From assembly GCF_009834515.1 (NCBI RefSeq), contig NZ_CP019426.1, positions 4,905,001-4,969,000 on the forward strand: 64,000 bases of DNA. The letters are read 5' to 3'. The translations under genes were made by a program, and so were the position numbers. Shown piece by piece: positions 43,582-52,079 of the stretch. The first letter of the stretch is position 1; the number at the start of each line of letters is the position of its first letter. This DNA is from Pseudomonas sp. R84. GTDB lineage: Bacteria; Pseudomonadota; Gammaproteobacteria; Pseudomonadales; Pseudomonadaceae. Under the pieces are notes generated by a model, which saw nothing but the letters and a program-made list of their open reading frames with translations, did not search any database and was not told the DNA's origin.

Positions 43582-44349
43582 ATGCGCAATGTTTCGATCA
43601 ATCTGCTGGATGACACGCCGCGCGCGGTGGTGGCGATCGGTACGGATTATTCCCACGGTCACTTGCTGCCTTTTCACACGCATCGGCGGGCGCAGTTGTT
43701 GTACGGCGCGACCGGGGTGATGCAAGTCAGCACCCATGACGGCAACTGGGTGGTGCCGCCGCAGCGAGCGGTGTGGATTCCGCCGGGGGTGGCGCACGAG
43801 GTGTTGATGCTTGGGGTCAGCACGCGCAGCTTGTACATCGAACCGGGTGCAGTGGATTTGGGGGAGCGCTGTCAGGTGATCAGCGTGTCGCCGTTGATGC
43901 GGCATTTGCTGATGGAGGCGGTGGAAGTACCGCTTACCTATGACCTCAGCGGGCGCGATGGTGTGTTGATTGATCTGTTGCTGCATGAGTTGACGCGCAG
44001 TGCGCCGCTGCCGTTGCACATTCCGCTACCGACTGACGGAAAGCTCCTGTCTCTGTGTCAGACCTTTCTGCATCAGCCGTACGCCCACCAATCACCACAG
44101 CAGTGGGCTGACCAATTACACATAAGCTTGCGTACCTTCAACAGACTGTTTCGCCAACAAACCGGGCTGAGCTTCAGACAATGGCGGCAGCAGGCTTGCG
44201 TGGTCCTGGCGCTGGCACGTTTAGCCTCGGGTGAAGCGGTAACGCGCATCGCGCTGGACTTCGGTTATGAGAGCCCGGCGGCGTTCTCGACGATGTTCCG
44301 GCGGATCCTCGGGCAGGCACCGTCCGTCTGGTTGGAGGCGGCGAATTAG
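43582..44349 (+). CDS. AraC-family regulator with cupin sensor domain
   Basis: A 255-residue protein. It has a cupin-like N-terminal domain (LPFHTHRRAQLLYGATGVMQVST, WVVPPQRAVWIPPGVAHEV, with metal-type His pair HTHRR) and a C-terminal double HTH (PQQWADQLHISLRTFNRLFRQQTG ... IALDFGYESPAAFSTMFRRILGQAP). It resembles NimR-like regulators that control a divergent exporter, here the TauE-like gene. GGAAAA precedes ATG 43582; an ATG at 43546 is an alternative start. Confidence 0.88.
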   Translation: MRNVSINLLDDTPRAVVAIGTDYSHGHLLPFHTHRRAQLLYGATGVMQVSTHDGNWVVPPQRAVWIPPGVAHEVLMLGVSTRSLYIEPGAVDLGERCQVISVSPLMRHLLMEAVEVPLTYDLSGRDGVLIDLLLHELTRSAPLPLHIPLPTDGKLLSLCQTFLHQPYAHQSPQQWADQLHISLRTFNRLFRQQTGLSFRQWRQQACVVLALARLASGEAVTRIALDFGYESPAAFSTMFRRILGQAPSVWLEAAN

Positions 44350-44388
44350 CGCAAATCAAAAAATGCGTTTGATCCCGGCCGAAAACAA

Positions 44389-44404
44389 CTGTACAAAAAC
44401 ACAG
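44389..44404 (+). promoter_or_regulatory. LexA-like SOS box
   Basis: CTGTACAAAAACACAG fits CTGT-N8-ACAG, the gammaproteobacterial LexA operator. It directly precedes a TATATT hexamer (44405-44410) that could be the -10 box, 39 bases before the small HTH gene. Overlap with the promoter spacer is the usual layout for LexA repression. Confidence 0.55.
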
Positions 44405-44442
44405 TATATTTTCAATCAGCACTCTTGAGCCCGGAGCACACC

Positions 44443-44760
44443 ATGGCCTCTCTTGCGATGAACCACATCCTCGAACGCATTGCCCTTTTCCAGTTCACCC
44501 CGACGCACTGCGTTCAGGCCCGAGCGATGCTGGGCTGGAGCGTGGAACAACTATCGCGGGAAGCTGAGGTTTCGGTTGAAGACATTCAACGCTTTGAAGC
44601 GCAGCAGGACGTAGCGGAGGCGGCGCGGCTGGCGCTGGCTTACCGGTTCGAGGCGCAGGGGCTGGTGTTCTTTCCGGGGTTTGCGCCAGGGCGTAGTGCG
44701 AGTGTTCAGAGCGTTTCGTCGGAAGCGGTGGGACGTGGGGATTTTGCGATGGCTGAGTAA
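44443..44760 (+). CDS. Small helix-turn-helix protein
   Basis: A 105-residue protein with one XRE-type HTH (THCVQARAMLGWSVEQLSREAEVSVEDIQRFEAQ, about residues 21-54) and a tail AYRFEAQGLVFFPGFAPGR typical of short phage-type regulators. GGAG precedes ATG 44443. It is followed after ten bases by another HTH gene, so the two form an operon under the LexA-like box. Confidence 0.75.
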   Translation: MASLAMNHILERIALFQFTPTHCVQARAMLGWSVEQLSREAEVSVEDIQRFEAQQDVAEAARLALAYRFEAQGLVFFPGFAPGRSASVQSVSSEAVGRGDFAMAE

Positions 44761-44770
44761 GGATAAAAAC

Positions 44771-45052
44771 ATGAGCGTGATCGAAGAAAGCACAGGCAAT
44801 GTTTATCAAGATTTAGGGCTTGAGCATGCAGGCGAGATGCTGCTCAAGTACGAGTACGCGACAAAATTGATCTCGCTCATCGAGTCCACCGACATAAGCG
44901 AATCTGAAGCCGCACAAAGACTGGGAATACCTCTGGAGAATCTCCAGCAAATCCTTCGTGGAAAATTCCGGGAGGTACCCGTTACTACGATGGCCGAATA
45001 CAACATCAAGATTTCAGGGCTTGGTTCTGGAGCAACCGGTTCGCCCCCTTAG
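44771..45052 (+). CDS. HTH_37-type antitoxin-like XRE protein (no toxin partner)
   Basis: A 93-residue protein beginning GNVYQDLGLEHAGEMLLKYEYATKL, with the HTH core ISESEAAQRLGIPLENLQQILRGKF. This matches the HTH_37/HigA2-like antitoxin family (NVFADLGL... pattern). Such genes normally sit with a RelE/HigB toxin; none is seen upstream or downstream, so it is an orphan or is repurposed with the HTH gene before it. Confidence 0.75.
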   Translation: MSVIEESTGNVYQDLGLEHAGEMLLKYEYATKLISLIESTDISESEAAQRLGIPLENLQQILRGKFREVPVTTMAEYNIKISGLGSGATGSPP

Positions 45053-45073
45053 GCGCGAACCGTAGCCACCTGA

Positions 45074-46129
45074 TCAGGCGCTCTTCACCACCGCCTCACT
45101 CTCCCCTTCAACCGCCAACCACCACGCCTCCCCGCGTTGCGGTTGAGCGATGTTAAACGCCTCGCCCATCTGCGGCGTGGTAATGGAAATACTGCGTTCC
45201 CACGCCAGTGCCAGGATCCGGTCGAACGGTTCGTGCCAGGCGTGCATCGCCAGGTCGAAGGTGCCGTTGTGGATCGGGAAGAGCCAACGGCCTTTGAGGT
45301 CGATGTGCGCTTGCAAGGTTTCTTCTGGCTGCATGTGCACGTGCGGCCATTCGACGTTGTAGGCGCCGGTTTCCATCAGGGTCAGGTCGAACGGGCCGTA
45401 CTGTTCGCCGATGCGTTTGAAGCCGTCGAAGTAGCCGCTGTCGCCGCTGAAGAAGATCCGCGTGTCGCCGTCGATCATTACCCAGGACGCCCACAGGGAG
45501 CTGTTGCCATCGAACAGGCCACGGCCAGAAAAGTGCTGCGACGGTGTGGCGACGAAGCGGATGCCGGCAATCTCGGCGCCCTGCCACCAATCGTACTGGC
45601 GGACTTTGCTGGCATCGATACCCCATTTGATCAGGGTGTCGCCGACGCCCAGTGGCGTGAGGAACAGGTTGGTCTTGGCCGCCAGCCTGAGCACGGCCTG
45701 ATAATCGAGGTGGTCGTAATGGTTGTGCGACAGGATCACCGCTTCAATCGGCGGCAACTGATCGATGCTGATCGGTGGCTGGTGGAAACGTTTTGGCCCA
45801 GCCCACTGCACCGGCGAGGCGCGCTCGGCGAAGACCGGGTCGGTGATAAAGAATTTGTCGCGCAGCTTCAGCAACAGAGTCGAGTGACCGAGGCGATAGA
45901 CGCTGTGATTGGGCGCTGCCAGCAGTTCTTCCCGGGTCAACGCTTGCACCGGAATCGGCGCGGCGGGTCGGGTGTTGCGCGGTTTGTGGAAAATCATGTT
46001 CCACATGATCCGCAGCATTTTGCGTAGGCCTTCGCGTTGCACAGGTGCGTGGTTGCGAAACAGCCCCTGATGCTGCCGCGAGGCTTCAGGCGTGGATGTG
46101 TTATCCGGGAGCGAAACTGGATTGGCCAT
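45074..46129 (-). CDS. MBL-fold metal-dependent hydrolase (NAPE-PLD/UlaG-like)
   Basis: A 351-residue metallo-beta-lactamase-fold protein with SHNHYDHLD (HxHxDH), FSGDSGYFDGF (metal Asp) and PIHNGTFDLAMHAW (final His). It resembles the NAPE-PLD-like branch of phosphodiesterases/lactonases; the substrate is unknown. Start 46129 (MANPVSLPD) has GGAG upstream. It is divergent from a TetR regulator. Confidence 0.88.
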   Translation of the reverse strand: MANPVSLPDNTSTPEASRQHQGLFRNHAPVQREGLRKMLRIMWNMIFHKPRNTRPAAPIPVQALTREELLAAPNHSVYRLGHSTLLLKLRDKFFITDPVFAERASPVQWAGPKRFHQPPISIDQLPPIEAVILSHNHYDHLDYQAVLRLAAKTNLFLTPLGVGDTLIKWGIDASKVRQYDWWQGAEIAGIRFVATPSQHFSGRGLFDGNSSLWASWVMIDGDTRIFFSGDSGYFDGFKRIGEQYGPFDLTLMETGAYNVEWPHVHMQPEETLQAHIDLKGRWLFPIHNGTFDLAMHAWHEPFDRILALAWERSISITTPQMGEAFNIAQPQRGEAWWLAVEGESEAVVKSA

Positions 46130-46252
46130 GACTGAATGACTCCAGAAAAACCGCGCAATTCGCGGTTTTTCCACGGTGGGACGATAAATGGCCAAAGCTG
46201 CACGCATAGGCCGAACTGTCTGGTTTTTAAGTTACGAGGATTAACGCAACAT

Positions 46253-46268
46253 TACACTGCTCGGTGTA
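46253..46268. promoter_or_regulatory. Inverted repeat in the MBL/TetR divergent promoter region
   Basis: TACAC-N6-GTGTA lies midway between the two divergent genes, with a GTGTAA half-site again at about 46311. It is a plausible TetR operator. Confidence 0.4.
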
Positions 46269-46345
46269 GTTTCTAGGTTGCATCAAAGCGGATGACAAGT
46301 AAACTGCCAAGTGTAATTTCATCTTTTCTCTGCCGAAGCGTACTT

Positions 46346-46954
46346 ATGACAGCTCCACTGCGACTCACCGACCGTAAACGCGAAGCCATTATTCAGGCGG
46401 CGATTGCCGAATTCCGTGCCCACGGTTTCGAGATCACCAGCATGGACAAAATCGCGGCCACCGCCGGTGTGTCGAAGCGCACGGTGTACAACCATTTCCC
46501 CAGCAAAGAAGAGTTGTTCGCGGAAATTCTCAACCAGTTGTGGGCACGAATCAGCGCCGAGCAATCGGTGACCTACAACCGCGATCAGCCATTGCGCGAG
46601 CAATTACGGCAGATGCTGCAGGCCAAGGTGCAGCTGATGGCTGACGAGAATTTTCTGACCCTGGCACGGGTGGCAATTGCTGCGACCATTCATTCGCCGG
46701 AGCGCGCGCAGAACATGATCGAGCGCATGGGCGAGCGCGAAGAAGCTCTGACCGTATGGATTCGCGCCGCGCAGGCCGACGGTCGACTGAAAGCGGTCGA
46801 TCCGGAGTTCGCCGCGCATCAGGTCCAAGGGTTGCTCAAAACCTTTGGCTTCTGGCCACAGATGTCGATGGGCCGTGCCGCTCTTGATGTCGAGATGCAG
46901 AACACCGTCGCCGAATCGGCGCTGGAGATGTTTTTGGCCTGCTATCAGCTCTAA
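46346..46954 (+). CDS. TetR/AcrR-family regulator
   Basis: A 202-residue protein with N-terminal HTH (ITSMDKIAATAGVSKRTVYNHFPSKEELFAEIL) and an all-helical ligand domain with a C-terminal AefR-like TetR_C segment (ARVAIAATIHSPERAQNMIERM). It probably represses the divergent MBL hydrolase gene and itself. Start 46346 (MTAPLRLTDRKRE) is preferred over an earlier in-frame ATG at 46292. Confidence 0.88.
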   Translation: MTAPLRLTDRKREAIIQAAIAEFRAHGFEITSMDKIAATAGVSKRTVYNHFPSKEELFAEILNQLWARISAEQSVTYNRDQPLREQLRQMLQAKVQLMADENFLTLARVAIAATIHSPERAQNMIERMGEREEALTVWIRAAQADGRLKAVDPEFAAHQVQGLLKTFGFWPQMSMGRAALDVEMQNTVAESALEMFLACYQL

Positions 46955-46987
46955 ATCGCCCTCCACCTGTAACCCGCTCCCTGCCAG

Positions 46988-47236
46988 TTGCCGCTGTACG
47001 AGGCATGGAGGCTTGATGGAGCGATGGGTGAAGCATTGAATTCATGTTGTCATCCACAGGTGCCAGACTTGCGAGTGGGTCTGAGTATCGGTCTGGCGCG
47101 TTATCAGCCCTTGTACAAGGATGCCCTCGACTGGCTGGACGATGCCGACAAAGCGCTGTACACCGCCAAACATAAGGGCCGCAACACCATCAGCACTGCC
47201 CTGAGCCATGCTGTGGCGGACAACGTTAGCGCCTAA
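46988..47236 (+). pseudogene. C-terminal remnant of a GGDEF (diguanylate cyclase) gene
   Basis: The frame contains RVGLSIGLARY ... LDDADKALYTAKHKGRNTIS (from about 47072), which is the end of a GGDEF domain (SIG.A ... ADKALY.AK..GRN). The GGDEF signature itself, the active site and any sensor domain are missing. The sequence before it is unrelated, so the gene is truncated and not expected to make cyclic-di-GMP. Confidence 0.7.
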
Positions 47237-47240
47237 AAAG

Positions 47241-47296
47241 TTATACAAAATTACAAATAATTACTTTCTTGTACAACTTTATGAAGTTTTGTATAA
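47241..47296. promoter_or_regulatory. AT-rich nested palindromes upstream of the BdlA-like gene
   Basis: TTATACAAAA (47241-47250) and TTTTGTATAA (47287-47296) are perfect inverted repeats. They enclose the palindrome TTGTACAA (47269-47276). The stretch stands out in a GC-rich genome and lies about 130 bases before the start codon; a regulator binding site is inferred. Confidence 0.4.
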
Positions 47297-47427
47297 GTAG
47301 CCATCTGCCAGTTAAGGAATGCTGGCATTGAGCAGTCACCACCGAATGCCGTCCGCGCATTCGGTCTGCCAGCGCGGAAATAGGGACTGAATCCTCGATC
47401 CTCCCCCTCTTCCAGAGTACTGCGAGC

Positions 47428-48747
47428 ATGTTCTTCAATCGCCACAAAGCCGTCGTCGACGACCTTCAGCGCACCCTCACCGAACAAGCCGGCCTGCTCG
47501 ATGCGATCAATCGCTCGATGGCGGTGATCGAGTTCGACCTCGATGGCGTGGTGCTGCGCGCCAATGAAAACTTTCTCAAGACCATGGGTTACACCGCCGA
47601 ACAAGCGATCGGCCAACCGCATCGGCGCTTTTGCACACCAGAGTTCGGCCGTAGTACTCAATACACTGATTTGTGGTCACGCCTGAAAAACGGCCAGTTT
47701 CAGTCCGGTACGTTTGAACGGGTCGACGGCAAGGGTCAGCCGATCTGGCTTGAGGCCAGTTACAACCCGATCAAGGATGCCTCGGGGCGTGTGGTGAAAG
47801 TGGTCAAGTACGCCATGGACGTGACCGCCAAGGTGCAGCAGGAAAGTGAGGCGAATGCCAAGTTGCAAGCGATTGACCGGGCAATGGCAGTCATCGAATT
47901 CAACCTCGACGGCAGCATTCTTACGGCCAATCAGAATTTTCTGGCGCGCATGGGTTACACCCTCGCCGAGCTGAAAGGCAAACATCACCGTTTGTTCTGC
48001 ACGCCGGCACTGGTCAACAGCAGCGCCTATGAGGATTTCTGGCGGCGCTTGAACCTGGGAGAGCTTTTTCAGGGTCAGTTCGAACGCGTGGATAAACGCG
48101 GGCAAACGGTGTGGCTCGAAGCCAACTACAACCCGGTTTACGACGCTGCCGGGCGCTTGTGCAAAGTGGTGAAGTTCGCTTCCGATGTGACCACGCGAGT
48201 CGAGCAACACGAGCAGGACGCACGCAGTGCCAGCGCGGCTTATCACATCTCGGTGGCGACGCGAAAAGTCGCCGAGCAAGGCACTCAGGTGATCCAGCAA
48301 GCCGCCAGCGAAATGCGCGAAATCGCCGAGGACATTGCACAATCGTCGACGTTGATTGCGCAACTGGGGGAACGCTCCGAACAGATCACCGCCATCGTCA
48401 ACACTATCCGCTCGATTGCCGACCAGACCAATCTGCTGGCTCTCAACGCCGCCATTGAGGCCGCGCGCGCCGGCGAACAAGGGCGCGGATTTGCCGTGGT
48501 TGCCGACGAGGTACGCCTGCTGGCGGGGCGTACCAGCGGCTCGACGGCGGAGATATCCACCATGATCGGCTTGATCCAGAGCGAAACCCGCCAGGCCATC
48601 AAGAGCATGGAAGGCACCCGGGGTCGTGCGGCTGAGGGGGTCGAGTTGGCGAATCAGGCGGGGACAGTGATCTTGCAGATTCGCGATGGCGCCAGTGAGG
48701 CGGTGGATGCCGTGAGCATGTTTGCCAATGAGCGGGTGCCAGGGTAA
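47428..48747 (+). CDS. Soluble double-PAS methyl-accepting transducer (BdlA/Aer-like)
   Basis: A 439-residue cytoplasmic chemoreceptor-type protein. Two PAS domains (about residues 20-135 and 145-257) are tandem copies sharing [50 protein letters not shown] and [18 protein letters not shown]. An MCP signalling domain follows with [22 protein letters not shown] and [18 protein letters not shown]. There are no transmembrane segments. In P. aeruginosa the same layout occurs in BdlA, which links dispersion cues to cyclic-di-GMP. The GGDEF remnant upstream is notable. The signalling domain ends short. Confidence 0.9.
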   Translation: MFFNRHKAVVDDLQRTLTEQAGLLDAINRSMAVIEFDLDGVVLRANENFLKTMGYTAEQAIGQPHRRFCTPEFGRSTQYTDLWSRLKNGQFQSGTFERVDGKGQPIWLEASYNPIKDASGRVVKVVKYAMDVTAKVQQESEANAKLQAIDRAMAVIEFNLDGSILTANQNFLARMGYTLAELKGKHHRLFCTPALVNSSAYEDFWRRLNLGELFQGQFERVDKRGQTVWLEANYNPVYDAAGRLCKVVKFASDVTTRVEQHEQDARSASAAYHISVATRKVAEQGTQVIQQAASEMREIAEDIAQSSTLIAQLGERSEQITAIVNTIRSIADQTNLLALNAAIEAARAGEQGRGFAVVADEVRLLAGRTSGSTAEISTMIGLIQSETRQAIKSMEGTRGRAAEGVELANQAGTVILQIRDGASEAVDAVSMFANERVPG

Positions 48748-48774
48748 TTGATGCAGAGTCGTTAGACCGAGGCG

Positions 48775-48844
48775 CGGCCTTCGCGAGCAGGCTCGCTCCC
48801 ACAGGGAAAATGCATTCCAATGTGGGAGCGAGCCTGCTCGCGAA
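48775..48844. repeat. REP pair, extended twin of the one at 13.43 kb
   Basis: cttcgcgagcaggctcgctc then gtgggagcgagcctgctcgc, with a preceding tagaccgaggcgcggcc flank and a short spacer shared with the element between astD and astB. Confidence 0.88.
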
Positions 48845-48907
48845 AGGGCCTTGAGCTGCAATGCAGGACTATAGTGACCTTCAGTCCCAAGTCCTGCCGA
48901 GAGCATC

Positions 48908-49441
48908 ATGACCACAGATAAACCCGACGCCGCCAACACCGCTCCCGTCGATCACCTGCGCTTCCACCGCCCCCACGCCCACCTCAGCACCACCTTCGGT
49001 AACGACAAATTCGCCCTGCGCGCCGAGGCATTTGCGCGGTTCTTCGGCACGCCGATGTTTCTCGGCGCGCAAACCCTGATTGTGTTGTTGTGGGTGTGTC
49101 TGAACGTGTTTGGCGTGACCACCTTCGACGTTTACCCGTTCATCCTGTTGAACCTCGCTTTCAGCCTGCAATCGGCTTATGCCGCGCCGCTGATTCTGCT
49201 CGCACAAACACGCCAGGCTGCCCGCGACAAGGCGCAGGCCGATGCCGACGCACTACATCGTGAAGACCTGGCACAGGCCAATACCGAACGCCAGGCCCAA
49301 GCGGCGAAGAACACCGCGCAACTGCTTGAACTGCTGGAGCAGAACACCCGCCTCACCGAGATGACCAAAAACCTCACCGAACGCATCGCCAGCCTGACCA
49401 GTGAGCTGCACGATCACATGCGCCAGAATCCGCAGCGCTGA
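48908..49441 (+). CDS. DUF1003 membrane protein
   Basis: A 177-residue protein with two hydrophobic segments (GAQTLIVLLWVCLNVFGV, YPFILLNLAFSLQSAYAAPLILL) and the DUF1003 end motif APLILLAQTRQAARDKAQADAD. It closes with a coiled-coil (LLELLEQNTRLTEMTKNLTERI). The function is unknown. Its stop codon abuts that of the convergent LysR gene. Confidence 0.88.
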   Translation: MTTDKPDAANTAPVDHLRFHRPHAHLSTTFGNDKFALRAEAFARFFGTPMFLGAQTLIVLLWVCLNVFGVTTFDVYPFILLNLAFSLQSAYAAPLILLAQTRQAARDKAQADADALHREDLAQANTERQAQAAKNTAQLLELLEQNTRLTEMTKNLTERIASLTSELHDHMRQNPQR

Positions 49442-50320
49442 TCACGGCAACCGCAGCGCCCGCCCCAGCTCATCGAACAGTGTCACCACCGAGCGCAAGG
49501 CCCGGCAATCCGGGCGAGTCAGCAGCCATAGCGCGGTGTCATAGCCGTGCAGCGGTTCGCCCAACGCCTGCAACTCATCGCCAATCAGAAAGTCCGGCAA
49601 CGCCGCCACGCCGAGGCCCGCGCGAACCAGCTCCGTGACTGACAACATGCTGTTGCAGCGATAACCCGGGGTGACGCCGGGTAGATGCTGACGACGCCAG
49701 GCGATGGTCGGGTGATCGGGTAAAAAGTCATCCGGAGCGATCCACGTCAGTGCCGTCAGATCCGACGCATCGACGTTTTGCAGATAGCGCGCACTGGCGC
49801 AGACCCGGTAGGAAATCTTCGCCAGTTGCCGTCCGACCAGATGCTCCGGCGGTGTACGCGTCAGGCGCAGGGCAATGTCGGCGTCGCGGCGGCTGAGATT
49901 GGCGAAATCGTTGGAGGTGCTGAGTTCGATGGTCAGCGCCGGGTAATTGGGCATGAACTGCGCCAGCGCCGGCAGCAGCAAGCTGTGCAACACCGAATCG
50001 GTGCAGGTCAGTCGCACCGTGCCGCTGACCACTTCGCCGCCCTGCTCCACGCCGATACGCGCAGCTTCCAGTGCCTGTTCGGCGCGTTCGGCTTGCTCGG
50101 CCAGCGTCTGCGCGAGGGTTGTCGGCAGGTAACCGGCGCGGCTTTTTTCGAACAATTGCTGGCCGAGTGCAGCTTCGAGACGGCGCACGGCACGAAACAC
50201 CGTCGACACGTCGACCTTCAACAGCTGCGAAGCGCGGGCCAGAGAGCCGCCACGCACCAAGGCCAGAATCAGGGCCAGATCGGGGTAGTCGAGCTGATAG
50301 TGCGTCGCTGCATTAATCAC
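49442..50320 (-). CDS. LysR-family regulator
   Basis: About 292 residues with HTH YPDLALILALVRGGSLARASQLLKVDVSTVFRAVRRLEAALG (start of the protein) and a substrate-binding domain (VSGTVRLTCTDSVLHSLLLPALAQF ... LARAGLGVAALPDFLIGDELQ-like). No ATG fits: the best start is GTG at 50320, in frame 13 codons before the HTH. It lies divergent from a glutamine-amidotransferase-like gene, 78 bases away, which it may control. Confidence 0.85.
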   Translation of the reverse strand: MINAATHYQLDYPDLALILALVRGGSLARASQLLKVDVSTVFRAVRRLEAALGQQLFEKSRAGYLPTTLAQTLAEQAERAEQALEAARIGVEQGGEVVSGTVRLTCTDSVLHSLLLPALAQFMPNYPALTIELSTSNDFANLSRRDADIALRLTRTPPEHLVGRQLAKISYRVCASARYLQNVDASDLTALTWIAPDDFLPDHPTIAWRRQHLPGVTPGYRCNSMLSVTELVRAGLGVAALPDFLIGDELQALGEPLHGYDTALWLLTRPDCRALRSVVTLFDELGRALRLP

Positions 50321-50398
50321 TTGGGTAAACGCCAATATCGAGTGCGTGAACGCCAATCTATAGTGAGTGCCATCAATCAACAAGCGCAGGGAATCCCC

Positions 50399-51103
50399 AT
50401 GGAAAACAGCGCCATCCGTATCGCCCTGATTGGCGATTACGACCCGCAGGTCACCGCCCATCAAGCCATTCCCGTCGCCCTCGGGCTGGTCGCCGAACAC
50501 CTCAACCGCAACGTGCAATTCGAATGGTTGCCCACCGAGCAGATCCACGCCGATACGCCGCTCGAGCGCTTCAACGGTTTCTGGTGCGTACCCGCCAGCC
50601 CTTACAAAAGTGAAGCCGGCGCACTTTGGGCGATCCGTTTTGCTCGCGAACAGCAGCGCCCTTTCCTCGGCACCTGCGGCGGTTTTCAGCATGCCGTGCT
50701 GGAATTTTCCCGCAACGTGCTGGGCTGGGTCGATGCGGAACACGGTGAAACATCGCCCGACTCTGAACGCGCGGTACTCACACCGTTGACCTGTTCGCTG
50801 GTCGAAGCGGTCGACAGTATTCACTTGGTTCCCGGGTCGTTGATCGCCAAGGCGTACGAAACGTCGCAAATTCGTGAGGGCTATCGCTGCCGCTTCGGTG
50901 TGAATCCGCTGTTCGAGCGGCAACTGTTGAATGATCGGCTACAAGCGGTCGGTCATGATTCGTCAGGGGATTTACGCGCGATAGAACTCAAGGACCACCG
51001 CTTCTTTGTCGCGACGTTGTTTCAACCAGAACGCGCCGCGCTCAAAGGGCAGATGCCGCCGCTGGTGCGCGCGTTTGTTGAAGCTTGTGGGGAGTCACGT
51101 TGA
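50399..51103 (+). CDS. CTP-synthase-C-terminal-like glutamine amidotransferase homologue
   Basis: A 234-residue class I GATase-fold protein (IRIALIGDYDPQVTAH, GFWCVPASPYKSEAGALWAIRFAREQQRPFLGTCGGFQHA). The nucleophile elbow Cys is present in LGTCGGFQHA. The catalytic His-x-Glu of the family (HPE) reads QPE (ATLFQPERAAL), so ordinary glutaminase activity is doubtful. It is stand-alone, without the synthetase half of CTP synthase. It overlaps the next gene by one base (TGATG). AGGGAA precedes the ATG. Confidence 0.85.
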   Translation: MENSAIRIALIGDYDPQVTAHQAIPVALGLVAEHLNRNVQFEWLPTEQIHADTPLERFNGFWCVPASPYKSEAGALWAIRFAREQQRPFLGTCGGFQHAVLEFSRNVLGWVDAEHGETSPDSERAVLTPLTCSLVEAVDSIHLVPGSLIAKAYETSQIREGYRCRFGVNPLFERQLLNDRLQAVGHDSSGDLRAIELKDHRFFVATLFQPERAALKGQMPPLVRAFVEACGESR

Positions 51104-51408
51104 TGACTTCCTGCTTTGCGGTGATTTTTACCTCGACTCGAACCGAGGGTGACAATGGGTATACCGAGGCGGCTGAGCGCATGGCCGCGTTGGTAAGTGA
51201 GCAGCCGGGGTTTCTGGGTGTCGAGTCGGTTCGTGGGGCGGATGGCGTAGGGATTACGGTGTCGTATTGGGAGAGCGAGGCAGCGATTCTGGCGTGGCGG
51301 CAGCATCCTGAGCATCGGGTGATTCAAGCGCGTGGGCGCTCGGAATGGTATTCGGCGTTTCATACGCGGGTGTGCCGGGTGGAGCGTGAGTATCGGTTCG
51401 GGCCATAA
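51103..51408 (+). CDS. Antibiotic biosynthesis monooxygenase (ABM)-family small protein
   Basis: A 101-residue ABM/dimeric alpha-beta-barrel domain (FAVIFTSTRTEGDNGYTEAAERMAALVSEQPGFLGVESVRGADGVGITVSYWESEAAI, AWRQHPEH). The start ATG overlaps the stop of the preceding GATase-like gene, so the two are coupled. The substrate is unknown; the family name does not imply antibiotic production. Confidence 0.85.
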   Translation: MTSCFAVIFTSTRTEGDNGYTEAAERMAALVSEQPGFLGVESVRGADGVGITVSYWESEAAILAWRQHPEHRVIQARGRSEWYSAFHTRVCRVEREYRFGP

Positions 51409-51432
51409 AATAGCGGCGCATTGGCGGCCGCC

Positions 51433-51508
51433 TTCGCGAGCAGGCTCGCTCCCACAGGGGATTTGTGACACCACGGTTCCCATGTGGGAGCGAGCTTGCT
51501 CGCGAAGA
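51433..51508. repeat. REP pair
   Basis: ttcgcgagcaggctcgctcc and gtgggagcgagcttgctcgc tail to tail, between the convergent ABM and DUF2025 genes. Confidence 0.88.
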
Positions 51509-51531
51509 GGCCCGCACTGTCACAGATAATC

Positions 51532-51858
51532 TCAGCCGCGCACCAGACTGCGCACCGCGACAATCTCCGGCACTTCAACCTTGCTCATATAAACGCGCAA
51601 CGGCTCGGTGATGTTGATCCGCTCATCGATATTCTGATCCAGCAACAACTGAATCAACTCGCGTTTAAGCGTCATGGTCTGCGCTGTCGCCGGCGCCCAG
51701 ACAAATTCATTCACAGGAATAATGCCGTCATCGGCCACGTCCATACCGAACGAATCTTCGCTGAAGCGCACGATGTATTGACCGGTCTTGCGGTTGAGGC
51801 CGACAAAGCCCTTGAGGTCGTCGGCAGCCTGGCAGATGAGTTGGGAGGTGATGCGCAT
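51532..51858 (-). CDS. DUF2025 family protein
   Basis: A 108-residue protein matching the Pseudomonas DUF2025 family: MRITSQLICQAADDLKGFVG, TGQYIVRFSEDSFGMDVADDGIIP, LLLDQNIDERINITEPL. No known function and no membrane segment. Start 51858 is the conserved N-terminus; the frame extends upstream to 51966 without support. Confidence 0.88.
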   Translation of the reverse strand: MRITSQLICQAADDLKGFVGLNRKTGQYIVRFSEDSFGMDVADDGIIPVNEFVWAPATAQTMTLKRELIQLLLDQNIDERINITEPLRVYMSKVEVPEIVAVRSLVRG

Positions 51859-52079
51859 GGTAAACCTCACGAAAGATGATCGATGGTTTACACGCAGGGC
51901 AACTGAGCGGCGCGCCCTCTGCCGGGACGTCTGCCGAGAGCAAGCGTACTGCAAACCGCGCCACAAAAGTGCAGGAAAAATCGCTTTTAATACGTTTATG
52001 TCGGTCTGGCGATAGCACGCAATCGATTCAGTTGTTAAAAGATACGTCTTTGAAAATGCCCTGCGAAAGGAACTCGAAC

